A DNA stretch of 64,000 nt from Caulobacter vibrioides OR37. GTDB lineage: Bacteria > Pseudomonadota > Alphaproteobacteria > Caulobacterales > Caulobacteraceae. The DNA lies in assembly GCF_000372645.1 (NCBI RefSeq), contig NZ_APMP01000002.1:186001-250000 (forward strand), read 5' to 3'. The position numbers were made by a program, and so were the translations under genes. Under the pieces are notes generated by a model. The model was not told the DNA's origin. It saw only the letters and a program-made list of their open reading frames with translations, and did not search any database. Below are positions 26,123 through 34,042 of the stretch, one piece after another; position 1 is the first letter of the stretch; the number at the start of each line of letters is the position of its first letter.

Positions 26123-26803
26123 TTAATAGGCGTTCTCGGTCAGCAGCAGCGAAGGAATGGTCAGAAGGACGATCTTGGCGTCCTTCAGGATCGACCAGGT
26201 CTGGATGTAGTCGATATCGGCCTCGACGCGCCGCCGCATGGCCTCGACCGTCTCGGTGCCGCCGCGCAGGCCCTTCACCTGGGCCCAGCCGGTCAGGCCA
26301 GGACGGGCTTGGTAGCGAGCATAGTATTCGGGGATCCGCGAGCCGTAGTACTCGTCATGCGCGGCGGCGTGCGGCCTGGGGCCGACCAGGGACATGTCGC
26401 CCCGCAATACGTTCAGCAGCTGCGGCAGCTCGTCGATGCTAGTGGCCCGCAGGAAGCGTCCCACCCGCGTGACGCGCTGGTCGTTACGCTGGGCCTGGGT
26501 CAGGTCCTGACCGTCCTCCAAGCACCGCATGGTGCGAAGCTTCAGGATCTGAAAGCGCGCGCCATTCAGGCCGCCTCGGGTCTGGCGGAAGAGGGCCGGT
26601 CCCGGCGACTCCAGCTTGACCAGCAGCGCCGCGATCAGCAGCGTCGGCGCGAATAGGATCAGCAAGGCCGCGGAGGCCATCACGTCCAGCGCGCGCTTGC
26701 GAATGTCGAAGGCGACTCTCGCGGGCGCTTCGCTCAATCTTGGCGAGAGAACATCGATATACGACTCCCCGTCCACCAGATCACCTTTTATGTTCCCCAC
26801 CAC
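26123..26803 (-). CDS. pssY: Polyprenyl-phosphate sugar-1-phosphate transferase (PssY/WcaJ-like)
   Basis: This 226-residue initiating glycosyltransferase moves a hexose-1-phosphate onto undecaprenyl phosphate to start a polysaccharide repeat unit. It has the short form: one membrane helix (VMASAALLILFAPTLLIAALLVKLE) followed by the cytosolic bacterial sugar transferase domain. Seen there are ESPGPALFRQTR, FQILKLRTM, ATSIDELPQLLNVLRGDMSLVGPRP and RPGLTGWAQVKG. Its location beside an HvyA-like gene matches PssY of C. crescentus, but that organism has other paralogues (HfsE, PssZ), so the symbol is tentative. Copy A of the repeat family lies eight bases beyond its stop codon. Confidence 0.85.
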   Translation of the reverse strand: MVGNIKGDLVDGESYIDVLSPRLSEAPARVAFDIRKRALDVMASAALLILFAPTLLIAALLVKLESPGPALFRQTRGGLNGARFQILKLRTMRCLEDGQDLTQAQRNDQRVTRVGRFLRATSIDELPQLLNVLRGDMSLVGPRPHAAAHDEYYGSRIPEYYARYQARPGLTGWAQVKGLRGGTETVEAMRRRVEADIDYIQTWSILKDAKIVLLTIPSLLLTENAY

Positions 26804-26974
26804 GTCCCAGACCGGTTTCCAGTTCCGAGATCTTCAGGCTAGCGCAAATATATCGATGCGTCGCCGACAAAAATTCACGGCGCTCGGCATTATCCTTAAC
26901 GGCAATACACTCTGCTCTTTCATCGGGCGTTAGAGACGCGATGTTACATCTGTTGGCGTTAGGAGTGCTGACAG

Positions 26975-27130
26975 ATGATCGACGCCAAGATGTCCTTCGC
27001 CCGAGTTGAGGCCGTCGCGACGCCGTCGCGGGACTCGCGCCTGCCGCGCATGGCGGGACTTGGCCTAGCCGCTCTGATCTCCGCCGCGCTTTGGAGCGCC
27101 CTCGCCGCGACGGTCGCCCACTTTCTCTGA
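26975..27130 (+). CDS. Small single-span membrane protein (51 residues)
   Basis: An open frame starts at ATG 26975 with a consensus AGGAG at 26962-26966 and stops at TGA 27128. The product begins MIDAKMSFARVEA, has a basic middle (SRDSRLPR), and ends in a hydrophobic helix (LGLAALISAALWSALAATVA) followed by HFL. The charge pattern predicts one membrane span. It is divergent from pssY and followed by two good terminator-like hairpins, which supports a real transcription unit. No homologue is recognised. Confidence 0.6.
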   Translation: MIDAKMSFARVEAVATPSRDSRLPRMAGLGLAALISAALWSALAATVAHFL

Positions 27131-27164
27131 ATTCAAGCCTCCGGCCAACAGACGCCGCTTGCTT

Positions 27165-27200
27165 AAGCCGCGCGACATCGTTCGCGCGGCTTTCGTCATT
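27165..27200 (+). terminator. Rho-independent-like terminator after the 51-residue gene
   Basis: A strong stem AAGCCGCGCGA / TCGCGCGGCTT with a short loop is followed by T-rich TTCGTCATTTT. It is placed 35 bases after the small membrane protein gene. Confidence 0.7.
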
Positions 27201-27225
27201 TTAGCGCCGACGCCGTCGCCATGAG

Positions 27226-27260
27226 AAAAGCCCCGACGCCTTGAGCGCCAGGGCTTTTTG
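27226..27260. terminator. Bidirectional terminator between the small ORF and hvyA
   Basis: AAAAGCCCCGACGCC-ttga-GCGCCAGGGCTTTTT forms a stem with A-run on the left and T-run on the right, so it can end transcription from either side. On the minus strand it lies ~37 bases after the hvyA stop. Confidence 0.75.
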
Positions 27261-27296
27261 TTCCGCGACCTTCGCCAAGCCAAAGGGCTCGGAGGA

Positions 27297-28115
27297 TCAG
27301 ACCGCCCGCGTCCAGAAGGCGGTGCCGGGCACCTGACGCTCGACCCAGTGATAGTTCAGGTCCTGCCAGGGCGTGGCCCAGGGCGTCAGATTGTCCAGCA
27401 CCCAGTCGCCGCTCTTGAGCGAGACCATCAGAACGGCGTGGCTCTCGCCGCGCGCGGTGACCGCGACCGCCATCGACAGAGCGCCTTCCGGCACGCCGGC
27501 GGCGATCAACTGACGGCGCTTCTCCAGCGCGTAGTCCTCGCAATCCCCATAAAGCTTGCCGTTCACCAGCTTGGGCAGCGACCAGTATTCGGGCTGGCCA
27601 TAGAGATCCATGTCGCTGGCGCTATGGACATCGCGATTGACCGACTGATTGATCTGATTGACCAGCTTGAGCTGGTCACGCTCGGCGCGCGCGGTCCAGG
27701 CCGGCGCCGAGACGGCGGCGGCGGACGCGGCGGCGGCCTCGCGAACCTGACCGGCCGCGACGAAATCCTCCACCGCGGCGACCTTGAGCATCTCGATCTT
27801 CTGGATCGTGACCAGGCTCGCCTCGAAAGCGTCGAGCGGCGCGGCGACCGCGCCCTCGAAACGGTGCGCGCCCGTCACGCCGACAGAGGCGGTCGGCATA
27901 TCGTTGCCCGCCGGCGCGATGCCGAGCAGCGCCAGCTGGCTGTTCGGCACGCCGCAGGTCTGGGCGTCGCGGCGGCATAGATCGGCAAAGCCCATGGGCG
28001 CGCCAACGCCCTCGCCACGGGGCATGAAGGGCATCGAGCCGGCTTGAGCCTGAGCCCCGGCCATCATCGCCGCGGCGCCAACCAAGCTAACGATAATGTT
28101 TCGTGCTTTGAACAT
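27297..28115 (-). CDS. hvyA: Transglutaminase-like cysteine peptidase, HvyA-type capsulation regulator
   Basis: This 272-residue protein has a signal peptide (ending GAQAQA) and a C-terminal bacterial transglutaminase-like cysteine proteinase domain. The catalytic cysteine is in LYGDCEDYALEKRRQLI, the histidine in GESHAVLMVS and the aspartate in WVLDNLTPW. In C. crescentus HvyA is a periplasmic member of this family that blocks capsule formation in swarmer cells. The position next to a PssY-like gene and capsule export genes supports the same identity here. Its upstream region is strikingly AT-rich. Ordinary BTLCP relatives in other bacteria are LapG-like proteases, so proteolytic function remains possible. 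Confidence 0.85.
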   Translation of the reverse strand: MFKARNIIVSLVGAAAMMAGAQAQAGSMPFMPRGEGVGAPMGFADLCRRDAQTCGVPNSQLALLGIAPAGNDMPTASVGVTGAHRFEGAVAAPLDAFEASLVTIQKIEMLKVAAVEDFVAAGQVREAAAASAAAVSAPAWTARAERDQLKLVNQINQSVNRDVHSASDMDLYGQPEYWSLPKLVNGKLYGDCEDYALEKRRQLIAAGVPEGALSMAVAVTARGESHAVLMVSLKSGDWVLDNLTPWATPWQDLNYHWVERQVPGTAFWTRAV

Positions 28116-28134
28116 GCCAACCCCGCTGTGTTCG

Positions 28135-28295
28135 TGGGGTCAGTATTCAAATTATCGCTAAATATCGGGCGAATTTAGATGGTATAATCTACGTGTTTAA
28201 CTGTGGTAATTTCAAAATTAACTACAATGGAATGGAAATTTACTTGGTAAATTGCTGGCAAATGACCGTGCTGAATTGTAGGTTAACAGCGCTCC
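28135..28295. promoter_or_regulatory. AT-rich shared upstream region of hvyA and the phosphatase gene
   Basis: Roughly 160 bases are dominated by A/T steps (AAATTATCGCTAAATATCGG, GTTTAACTGTGG, AAATTAACTAC, GGTTAACAG) in an otherwise GC-rich window. Several TTAA(C) CtrA half-sites are present, but I find no full TTAA-N7-TTAA. In C. crescentus hvyA is controlled by CtrA, SciP and MucR, and MucR favours AT-rich DNA. Binding here is inferred. Confidence 0.5.
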
Positions 28296-28374
28296 ACCCC
28301 GTTGAACCGCAACGCCGCCTAGGGCAAAATCGCGGCTTAAATTCCGGCGCTTTCTCGCCGCTCAGGCCCGCTTC

Positions 28375-29163
28375 ATGTTCAAGACCCTTTTCCGTCCCAA
28401 GCAGCAGCCCCGGCGGGCGCCATCGACGGAGGGCCATGTGCTCTACGCGGTCGGCGACGTTCATGGCCGGCTAGATCTGCTGGACGGCTTGATCGCCCGG
28501 ATGACCGAGGACTACCAAGCCTTGGGGCGGTCCGAGCCGCCGGTGCTGATCATGCTGGGCGACTACATCGATCGCGGCGCTCAGTCGGCGCAGGTAATCG
28601 ACCGCCTGATCGCGCTCCAGGGCCAGGCGCGGGAGGGACGCTTCATCCTGCGCGCCTTGATGGGCAACCACGAGGAAACCCTGCTGCACTTCCTGGAGGA
28701 CCCGCAGGCGGGACCGTCCTGGGTCGAATACGGCGGCGGGCAGACCCTGGACTCATACGGCGTTCGCCCGCCCGTGGGACGGGCGGAGCCCGAAGCCTGG
28801 GAACAGACGCGGCAGGCCTTCCGCGCCGTCTTCCCGCCAGAGCACGAAGCTTTCCTGCGCCAACTGGAGCTTGTGGTCAGCTATGGCGACTACGTCTTCG
28901 TTCACGCCGGGGTTCGGCCGGGCCTGCCACTGGAGCGGCAGACGGCCGCGGATCTGCTCTGGATCCGCAACGACTTCCTCGACCACCCGCACGGACTGAA
29001 GGCCACGGTGGTCCATGGCCACACGCCGGTCGAAGACGTCTATGTCGGACGCCAGCGGATCAATGTCGACACCGGCGCCTATGCCACCGGCGTCCTGACG
29101 GCCGTCAGACTGGACGGCGGCGAACCCAGCATCATTCAGTTCGGTAAAGCGCGGGCCGCGTAA
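28375..29163 (+). CDS. Metallophosphatase of the serine/threonine phosphatase (PPP) family
   Basis: This 262-residue cytoplasmic phosphatase has the PPP metal-binding series: GDVHGRLDLLDGL, LGDYIDRG, LMGNHEE, VHAGVRPG and VVHGHTPVE. It resembles bacterial PrpA/PrpB-like and Ap4A-hydrolase-like proteins, so either phosphoprotein or dinucleotide could be the substrate. ATG 28375 starts MFKTLFRPKQQPRR, a basic N-terminus. It precedes the Wza-like export gene by ~85 bases and faces hvyA divergently. Given the Wzc-like tyrosine kinase nearby, a role in capsule control is possible but not shown. Confidence 0.88.
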   Translation: MFKTLFRPKQQPRRAPSTEGHVLYAVGDVHGRLDLLDGLIARMTEDYQALGRSEPPVLIMLGDYIDRGAQSAQVIDRLIALQGQAREGRFILRALMGNHEETLLHFLEDPQAGPSWVEYGGGQTLDSYGVRPPVGRAEPEAWEQTRQAFRAVFPPEHEAFLRQLELVVSYGDYVFVHAGVRPGLPLERQTAADLLWIRNDFLDHPHGLKATVVHGHTPVEDVYVGRQRINVDTGAYATGVLTAVRLDGGEPSIIQFGKARAA

Positions 29164-29249
29164 GACCTAGTCTTGTTCATCTCGTGGTCACGTGCCATGT
29201 GGCATTGCAAAATCCAAACTCGATAAGACTTATGGTGGGAAGCTTCGTT

Positions 29250-29849
29250 ATGAGCTGTGTCTCGAAAGTCGCGCGTACTCTTGCAATGCTGGGCCTGATC
29301 GCCGGCATGACGACCGTCGCGATGAGCGGCGTCGCCGACGCCCGGCAGGCGGCCATAGGCGACAAGCCGGTGAGCGCTCCGGCTCAGTCGGAAGACTACC
29401 TGCTCGGCGCGGGCGATAAAGTCCGGGTCACGGTGTTCGGCGAGGACTCGCTGTCGGGCGAGTTCTACGTCACCGGCAGCGGCCTGATGTCCTTGCCGTT
29501 GATCGGCGAGATCAAGGTCGCCGGCCTGACCGTTGGCCAGTTCCAGGCCGCCGTTCAGAAGGCTCTCAGCGACGGATACCTGAAGGAGCCCCGAGTCAGC
29601 GCCGAGGTGCTGACCTTCCGTCCGTTCTACATTCTCGGCGAAGTCGACAAGCCGGGCACCTATCCCTACACCTCGGGATTGACCGTGCTCAACGCGGTGG
29701 CCACCGCCGGCGGCTTTACCTATCGCGCCGACAAGAAGAGCGTCTACATCAAGCACAACGGCGAAACCAAGGAAGTGAAGGGCGAGCTGAGCCCCTCCAC
29801 CATGGTCGCCCCCGGCGACACCATCCGGATCGGCGAACGCTTCTTCTGA
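29250..29849 (+). CDS. Wza-like polysaccharide export protein
   Basis: This ~199-residue exported protein has the polysaccharide biosynthesis/export domain (EDYLLGAGDKVRVTVFGEDSLSGEFYVTGSGLMSLPLIGEIKV), then the SLBB repeat (FYILGEVDKPGTYPYTSGLTVLNAVATAGGF). It is the short form without the long Wza C-terminus. The start is set at ATG 29250, with a GGGAAG ribosome-binding site and signal peptide MSCVSKVARTLAMLGLIAGMTTVAMSGVADA. ATG 29232 and GTG 29184 are in frame too. No lipobox cysteine is obvious after the signal. It would form the outer-membrane export channel for capsule. A terminator follows. Confidence 0.88.
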   Translation: MSCVSKVARTLAMLGLIAGMTTVAMSGVADARQAAIGDKPVSAPAQSEDYLLGAGDKVRVTVFGEDSLSGEFYVTGSGLMSLPLIGEIKVAGLTVGQFQAAVQKALSDGYLKEPRVSAEVLTFRPFYILGEVDKPGTYPYTSGLTVLNAVATAGGFTYRADKKSVYIKHNGETKEVKGELSPSTMVAPGDTIRIGERFF

Positions 29850-29867
29850 TCTTGGGCGACGCCCCCT

Positions 29868-29897
29868 GGACCCGGCGAGACCTCGCCGGGTCTTTCA
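29868..29897 (+). terminator. Terminator after the Wza-like gene
   Basis: GACCCGGCGAG-acc-TCGCCGGGTC is followed by TTTC, 20 bases after the stop codon. Confidence 0.75.
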
Positions 29898-30001
29898 TCG
29901 CGGGGCCGGAGACCCTCGCGCGATAACCGCGAATATGGCATTCACGCGCGATCCGGGGTCACCGGTTCCGCTATCGTCGTCAAGGGCGTGAAGAGCTCTC
30001 C

Positions 30002-31027
30002 TTGTCCGCCACCCGTTTACGCCAGGATCTGTGGCTGCTGGACGCGAAGGTCCAGGCCAACGCCTTCGAACTCTATCGCCAAGGCTGCGCGCATCTCTTC
30101 GACATAACCCTGATGTCGCCGGAGGCGAGGTTCTACAATCGCCTCGAAGGCTACAATCTGGACAGTGTCGTGCTGGCGCGCTGTGTCGGCGTGGCGCAGC
30201 GCTTCGAGCGCAACCTCGCCCACATCCTGGCGGATGGCGGCGACACGGTCCTGATCGTCATGGACCTGGTTCCGAACGACTGGGCGGGCGACTATGATGG
30301 TCGACCGGCCTCCAGCCAGCGGGGCGAGGTTCGCTTCGTCGACATGGCGCGTCCCTTCGATATGACGGTCGCCAGCGACTATCGCACCCTGCATATGATC
30401 CTGCCCCGGGCGGCGCTGGGCGAGGCCTCGACCTTGGATTTCCATGGCCTGGTGGTTTCCGGCGCCGATGACGGCTGTCGTATGCTTGTGGCCTATCTAC
30501 GCGCGCTGGAAGCCTCCCTGGACCAGTTGACGACCGCCGACGCCGCGACGGCCGCCAAGGCCATCGCCGTGCTGGCGGCGGGAGCTCTGGAGGCGCGGGC
30601 CGAGCGGACGCCCGGCGATCCGCGGCCGATCGAGAAGATGCTGCTGTCCGAGGGACGGCGCGTCATCGAGGAACGGCTGGACGACGTGGCCCTTTCGCCC
30701 GAGCTGGTGCGCCAGCGGTTGGGCGTGTCGCGCAGCCTGCTCTACCGGGCCTTCGAGCCCGTGGGGGGCGTCAGCGCCTTCATCCAGGCGCGGCGCCTCG
30801 ATCAGGCTTTCGACGCCATCCTGCGGGATCGCGCGGAGCAGCACACCCTCGGCGAGATCGGCTATCGTCACGGCTTCAGGTCGGACGCCCATTTCAGTCG
30901 GGCGTTTCGAGCCCGTTTCGGCGTCGCGCCCGGCCGCCTTCGACGCCTGGGCGAAGCCGCCCGCCTGGAAGGGCTCTCGGCGCTCGAGCGCCCCGACGAC
31001 GTCTGGGCCTGGCTACGGAGCGTCTGA
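30002..31027 (+). CDS. AraC-family transcriptional regulator
   Basis: This 341-residue regulator has an N-terminal AraC-binding-like domain and a C-terminal double helix-turn-helix (LVRQRLGVSRSLLYRAFEPVGGVSAFIQARRLDQAF ... LGEIGYRHGFRSDAHFSRAFRARFGVAPGRLRR). The frame begins at TTG 30002; the next ATG is 37 codons inside the conserved sequence, so the rare TTG start is favoured. It sits alone between the Wza-like gene and a thymidylate-kinase-like gene, both on the same strand, and ends before a pair of CTAG-type repeats. The target and effector are unknown. Confidence 0.85.
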   Translation: MSATRLRQDLWLLDAKVQANAFELYRQGCAHLFDITLMSPEARFYNRLEGYNLDSVVLARCVGVAQRFERNLAHILADGGDTVLIVMDLVPNDWAGDYDGRPASSQRGEVRFVDMARPFDMTVASDYRTLHMILPRAALGEASTLDFHGLVVSGADDGCRMLVAYLRALEASLDQLTTADAATAAKAIAVLAAGALEARAERTPGDPRPIEKMLLSEGRRVIEERLDDVALSPELVRQRLGVSRSLLYRAFEPVGGVSAFIQARRLDQAFDAILRDRAEQHTLGEIGYRHGFRSDAHFSRAFRARFGVAPGRLRRLGEAARLEGLSALERPDDVWAWLRSV

Positions 31028-31062
31028 CCTTCTCCGCGTCCTGGAGCAAGCCGCGCGACACA

Positions 31063-31147
31063 GGAATCGCGGTGCCTGCTTTAGATTTCTGCTTTCGCAT
31101 CGCTTTTCGCGGAAAACCGGCATCCACTTTTCCGCGCTATGCTCTAG
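31063..31147. repeat. AGAGC-type hairpin repeat
   Basis: A stem CGCGGAAAA (31108-31116) and TTTTCCGCG (31128-31136) around CCGGCATCCAC, ending in GCTCTAG. It resembles the widespread alphaproteobacterial intergenic hairpin with a GGAAAA...CCGG...TTTTCC core. It shares its terminal CTAG with the following copy B. Confidence 0.6.
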
Positions 31148-31257
31148 CCGTTAGCCTGAAATCGGGATCGATTTCGGGCGTCAAAAAGGCTCTAAATCAA
31201 ATGTTTAGAACCTGAGATGAGCTGAAACCGTTTCCCACTTTCAGCCTCACGCTCTAG
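31144..31257 (-). repeat. CTAG-ended double-hairpin element, copy B (inverted, diverged)
   Basis: The reverse complement of this stretch matches copies A and C: CTAGAGCGTGAGGCTGAAAG, then CGGTTTCAGC, AAACATTTGATTTAGAGCC and GATTTCAGGC. It has more substitutions and a two-base shorter end (GGCTAACGGCTAG). Together with the preceding hairpin it fills most of the 326 bases between the AraC gene and the thymidylate-kinase-like gene. Confidence 0.8.
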
Positions 31258-31353
31258 AAAGACGCGGATTCGCGGCATCGGTTCGCGAACCTATCGTGGG
31301 GGAGCCGACGCCGTGATGATTGTCCGTCTCTTCGATGGCGCGGTCCGCGACCG

Positions 31354-32016
31354 ATGAAGCCGCTCTTCGTGGCCATTGAAGGCATCGACGGCGCGGGCAA
31401 GGGCACGACCACCCGCAACGTCAAGGCCCTCCTCGAACAGCGGGGGCTGAACGTCGCGACGCTCAGCTTTCCGAACTACGGCGCCACCCAGGCGGCCCGC
31501 TCGATCGAGGCCATGCTGAACGGCCAGTTCATGCCGACCTCGGCCTACCACATCGCCACGCTTTTCTCCTTGGATCGGGCCGAGACCCTCGCCGGCAAGG
31601 CGCCATGGGATTGCGACGTCGTCGTTTGCGACCGCTACACGGCCTCGAACGCCGCGTTCCAGGGCGCGCGCCTGCCGGCGGTCGAGCTGGACAGCTTCCT
31701 GGGTTGGCTGTTCGACTACGAGTTCTCGCGCCTGGGCCTGCCTCGACCCGACCTGCAGATCCTTCTGAAGATCGATCCCAAGACCGCCAGCGCCCTCGTT
31801 TTGAAGAAGGGTCAGCGGGACTATACCGACAAGGACCAGGACCTGTTCGAGACCGACGCTCGCTACCAGGAGTCGGTGGCGGCCGCCTATGATCGGATCT
31901 CGGCGCACCCGCTGGCCGGCCGATGGGAGGTGGTGGCGGTCGACAGCGGCGGAGACCTGCGGACGCCCGAGATGATCGCGGCCGATGTCGCGGAGCGAGT
32001 GCTGGCGCGGCTATAG
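31354..32016 (+). CDS. Thymidylate-kinase-like protein
   Basis: This 220-residue P-loop kinase of the thymidylate kinase family would phosphorylate dTMP to dTDP. The P-loop is EGIDGAGKGTTTRNVK, the DRY-type motif is VVVCDRYTASNAAFQG, and the lid region is KKGQRDYTDKDQDLFETDARYQ. The sequence differs from the usual proteobacterial Tmk (EGGEGAGKST type) and is closer to eukaryotic-, archaeal- or phage-like forms, suggesting a second, possibly acquired copy. It is flanked by members of the CTAG repeat family: copy B upstream and a short copy downstream in opposite orientation. No capsule function is apparent. Confidence 0.82.
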   Translation: MKPLFVAIEGIDGAGKGTTTRNVKALLEQRGLNVATLSFPNYGATQAARSIEAMLNGQFMPTSAYHIATLFSLDRAETLAGKAPWDCDVVVCDRYTASNAAFQGARLPAVELDSFLGWLFDYEFSRLGLPRPDLQILLKIDPKTASALVLKKGQRDYTDKDQDLFETDARYQESVAAAYDRISAHPLAGRWEVVAVDSGGDLRTPEMIAADVAERVLARL

Positions 32017-32024
32017 GCCGTTCC

Positions 32025-32093
32025 CTAGAGCGTGATAGCCGAAAGTGTGAGCGGTTTCGGCGGTTATCACGCTCTAAATGTTTGAATCTAGAG
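32025..32093 (+). repeat. Short CTAG-type hairpin element, copy D
   Basis: CTAGAGCGTGATAGCCGAAA...TTTCGGCGGTTATCACGCTCTAAATG, then CTAGAGC, represents only the left hairpin of the longer elements. It sits nine bases after the thymidylate-kinase-like gene and just before the end of the Wzy-like gene on the other strand. Confidence 0.7.
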
Positions 32094-32104
32094 CCCGCCC
32101 GCGC

Positions 32105-34042
32105 CTATCGCTTCGACGCGGCCAGTTGAGCCTTGGTGCGCTCGGCCACGATCAGGAACGCCAGACCGATCCGGCCGGACGGATCGCGGATCTCGTTCGC
32201 CAGCGTCTTCAGCCGATCCTCGCCTCCCCGCGCGTATTCGATCCGCGCCTGATACATGACCTGCTGGCGGCTGGAGGGGGTCAGCGCGGGCCAGTGCTCA
32301 TAGGCCAAGCGCGCGCGGCTCATGAAGAGACTGGTCTGCAGCGGCGCGACGGCCAGGGAATGGTCGAGGGCGAGATTGGCGGCCGTGACGTCGTCGCGCT
32401 GGAAGTCGATCGCCGCGCGCCGCAACCAGGCCGCGCCGGCTCCTGGACGCATCGCCAGCTCCCGCCGGCTCAAGCGATCCAGTCGGGCCAGCGTGGCCGG
32501 ATCGCGAGGATCGCGCGCCAGCTTGGCCTCGATCGCGCTGGCCAGCACCTCGGCGGAGGCGCTCGGCATGTCGGCGAGATCGCCTCCGAAGCGCGAGGCG
32601 ACCATCGGTATCGCGACCAGCAGCGACGCGACGAAGGTCAGTCCGCCGAACGTCACCGCGCCTCGCCAGGGCGGCGCGGCCTTGCCGCGGCCTGGGAGGG
32701 CGGGAACGGCCGTCATCGCGCCCAGGCCGATGGCGAAAAGGGTCTGCAAGGCCGGGACCTGGACGGCGAAATCCGAGAACCCATGCGCCAGCACGAGGAT
32801 CGCGGCGGCGACGCCGGCGCGCGCCAGGGCCGCGCTCGTCCCGAGCTTCACCCCTTGGACGGCGATACGGCCAAGAGCGATCAGCAGCCACGCGCCCATC
32901 AGCGTCGCGCCGACCACGCCCCCTTCCTCCAGCCACTGGAGATAGAGATTGTGGGACGCGCGGACGTCGAACAGCACCGGCAGGTTCGCGCTGGTCATGA
33001 TCATCTGATTGACGACCGGGAAGGACCCCAGGCCGAAACCGAACCACGGCGAGGACCGGAAGGCCTGCCAGTGGGCGTCGAAGATCATCTTGCGCACCGC
33101 GATGTCGCCGTCGAGGGTCTGCAGTCGCTGCGCCGTCAGGTCCGCGCTGCGCATGGCGACGCCAATCGCGACCAGCAGGGCGGCCGCCCCGCCGACGATG
33201 GCGATGGCCCGGACGCGGCGTCCTTGGGCCAGCACCTGCCAGGTCAGCAGGACCGCCAGTCCGACCACGGTCGAAAAGATCCCGCCGCGCGAGGCGGTCA
33301 TGGCGAGCGCCACCGCGAAAATCGCGGCGGCCGCCACGCTCAGGCTCGCGTCGAGACCCAGCTTCTCGAGGCGAACCGAACCGCCCGTCTTCTGGATCGC
33401 TTGCGACAGGAACATGGCGGCGAAGACGAGACCGACACCCATCAGGCTGGCGGCGCTGTTCGGGCTCAGCAGGGTGGCTCTCAAGCGCGTACCGGCGCGC
33501 AACGACACATGGTCGATGATCGCGCCGACGGCGAAGACGGCCAAGCCCATCAGCAGCCACCAGAACAACGCCCTTCGGCGCGTCTCGGACGCCCCGATGA
33601 TCTGGCTGGCGAGGAACAGGCAGGCCAGGCCGAGAAGGCGCAGGATGTTGAGCACCAGCGTCGATCGATCCACGGTGATCGCGCCGCCGTGGTCGCCGAG
33701 ATAACGCCACACCGGATGGGCGCCGCCAGGACCAAATGGAGTCAGCGGCCAGGCCACGGCGACCAGCACGACCGCGAACAGCAGCCCCGGCCATGGCTTC
33801 GCAAGCGGCAAGGGAACCTTGCGCGCCCAGCCGCAGGTCGCCAGCAGGATCAGGAGAAAGGCGGCGTGCGCGACGCCGAAGACCGCCGCGACCACGACGT
33901 CGCTGGCGCCGAAGGCCAGCAACTCCACGAGCACGAGCGCGACAAGGGCGCCGATCGCGACGCCCTCGGACACCCGCAGGGTCCGGACCTTGCCCGCGCG
34001 GGGCGGCGACGAGTCTCCGCCCCGCCGGGATTTAGTCCGCAT
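32105..34042 (-). CDS. O-antigen ligase/polymerase family protein (Wzy-like)
   Basis: This 645-residue inner-membrane protein has about eleven hydrophobic helices. It contains the Wzy_C/O-antigen ligase region with SRGGIFSTVVGLAVLL and FGFGLGSFPVV followed by ASHNLYLQWLEEGGVVGATLM, which holds the conserved histidine. The last ~150 residues are helical and soluble, TPR-like. It would join repeat units into capsular polysaccharide. Its start at ATG 34042 overlaps the Wzc-like gene stop by 11 bases, indicating translational coupling. It is the last gene of the four-gene minus-strand operon; its position corresponds to the wzy-like gene of the C. crescentus capsule locus. Confidence 0.88.
   Translation of the reverse strand: MRTKSRRGGDSSPPRAGKVRTLRVSEGVAIGALVALVLVELLAFGASDVVVAAVFGVAHAAFLLILLATCGWARKVPLPLAKPWPGLLFAVVLVAVAWPLTPFGPGGAHPVWRYLGDHGGAITVDRSTLVLNILRLLGLACLFLASQIIGASETRRRALFWWLLMGLAVFAVGAIIDHVSLRAGTRLRATLLSPNSAASLMGVGLVFAAMFLSQAIQKTGGSVRLEKLGLDASLSVAAAAIFAVALAMTASRGGIFSTVVGLAVLLTWQVLAQGRRVRAIAIVGGAAALLVAIGVAMRSADLTAQRLQTLDGDIAVRKMIFDAHWQAFRSSPWFGFGLGSFPVVNQMIMTSANLPVLFDVRASHNLYLQWLEEGGVVGATLMGAWLLIALGRIAVQGVKLGTSAALARAGVAAAILVLAHGFSDFAVQVPALQTLFAIGLGAMTAVPALPGRGKAAPPWRGAVTFGGLTFVASLLVAIPMVASRFGGDLADMPSASAEVLASAIEAKLARDPRDPATLARLDRLSRRELAMRPGAGAAWLRRAAIDFQRDDVTAANLALDHSLAVAPLQTSLFMSRARLAYEHWPALTPSSRQQVMYQARIEYARGGEDRLKTLANEIRDPSGRIGLAFLIVAERTKAQLAASKR

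Noticed and set aside
28135..28374. Full CtrA box (TTAA-N7-TTAA) upstream of hvyA
   Set aside because: Several half-sites are present but none is paired at seven-base spacing.
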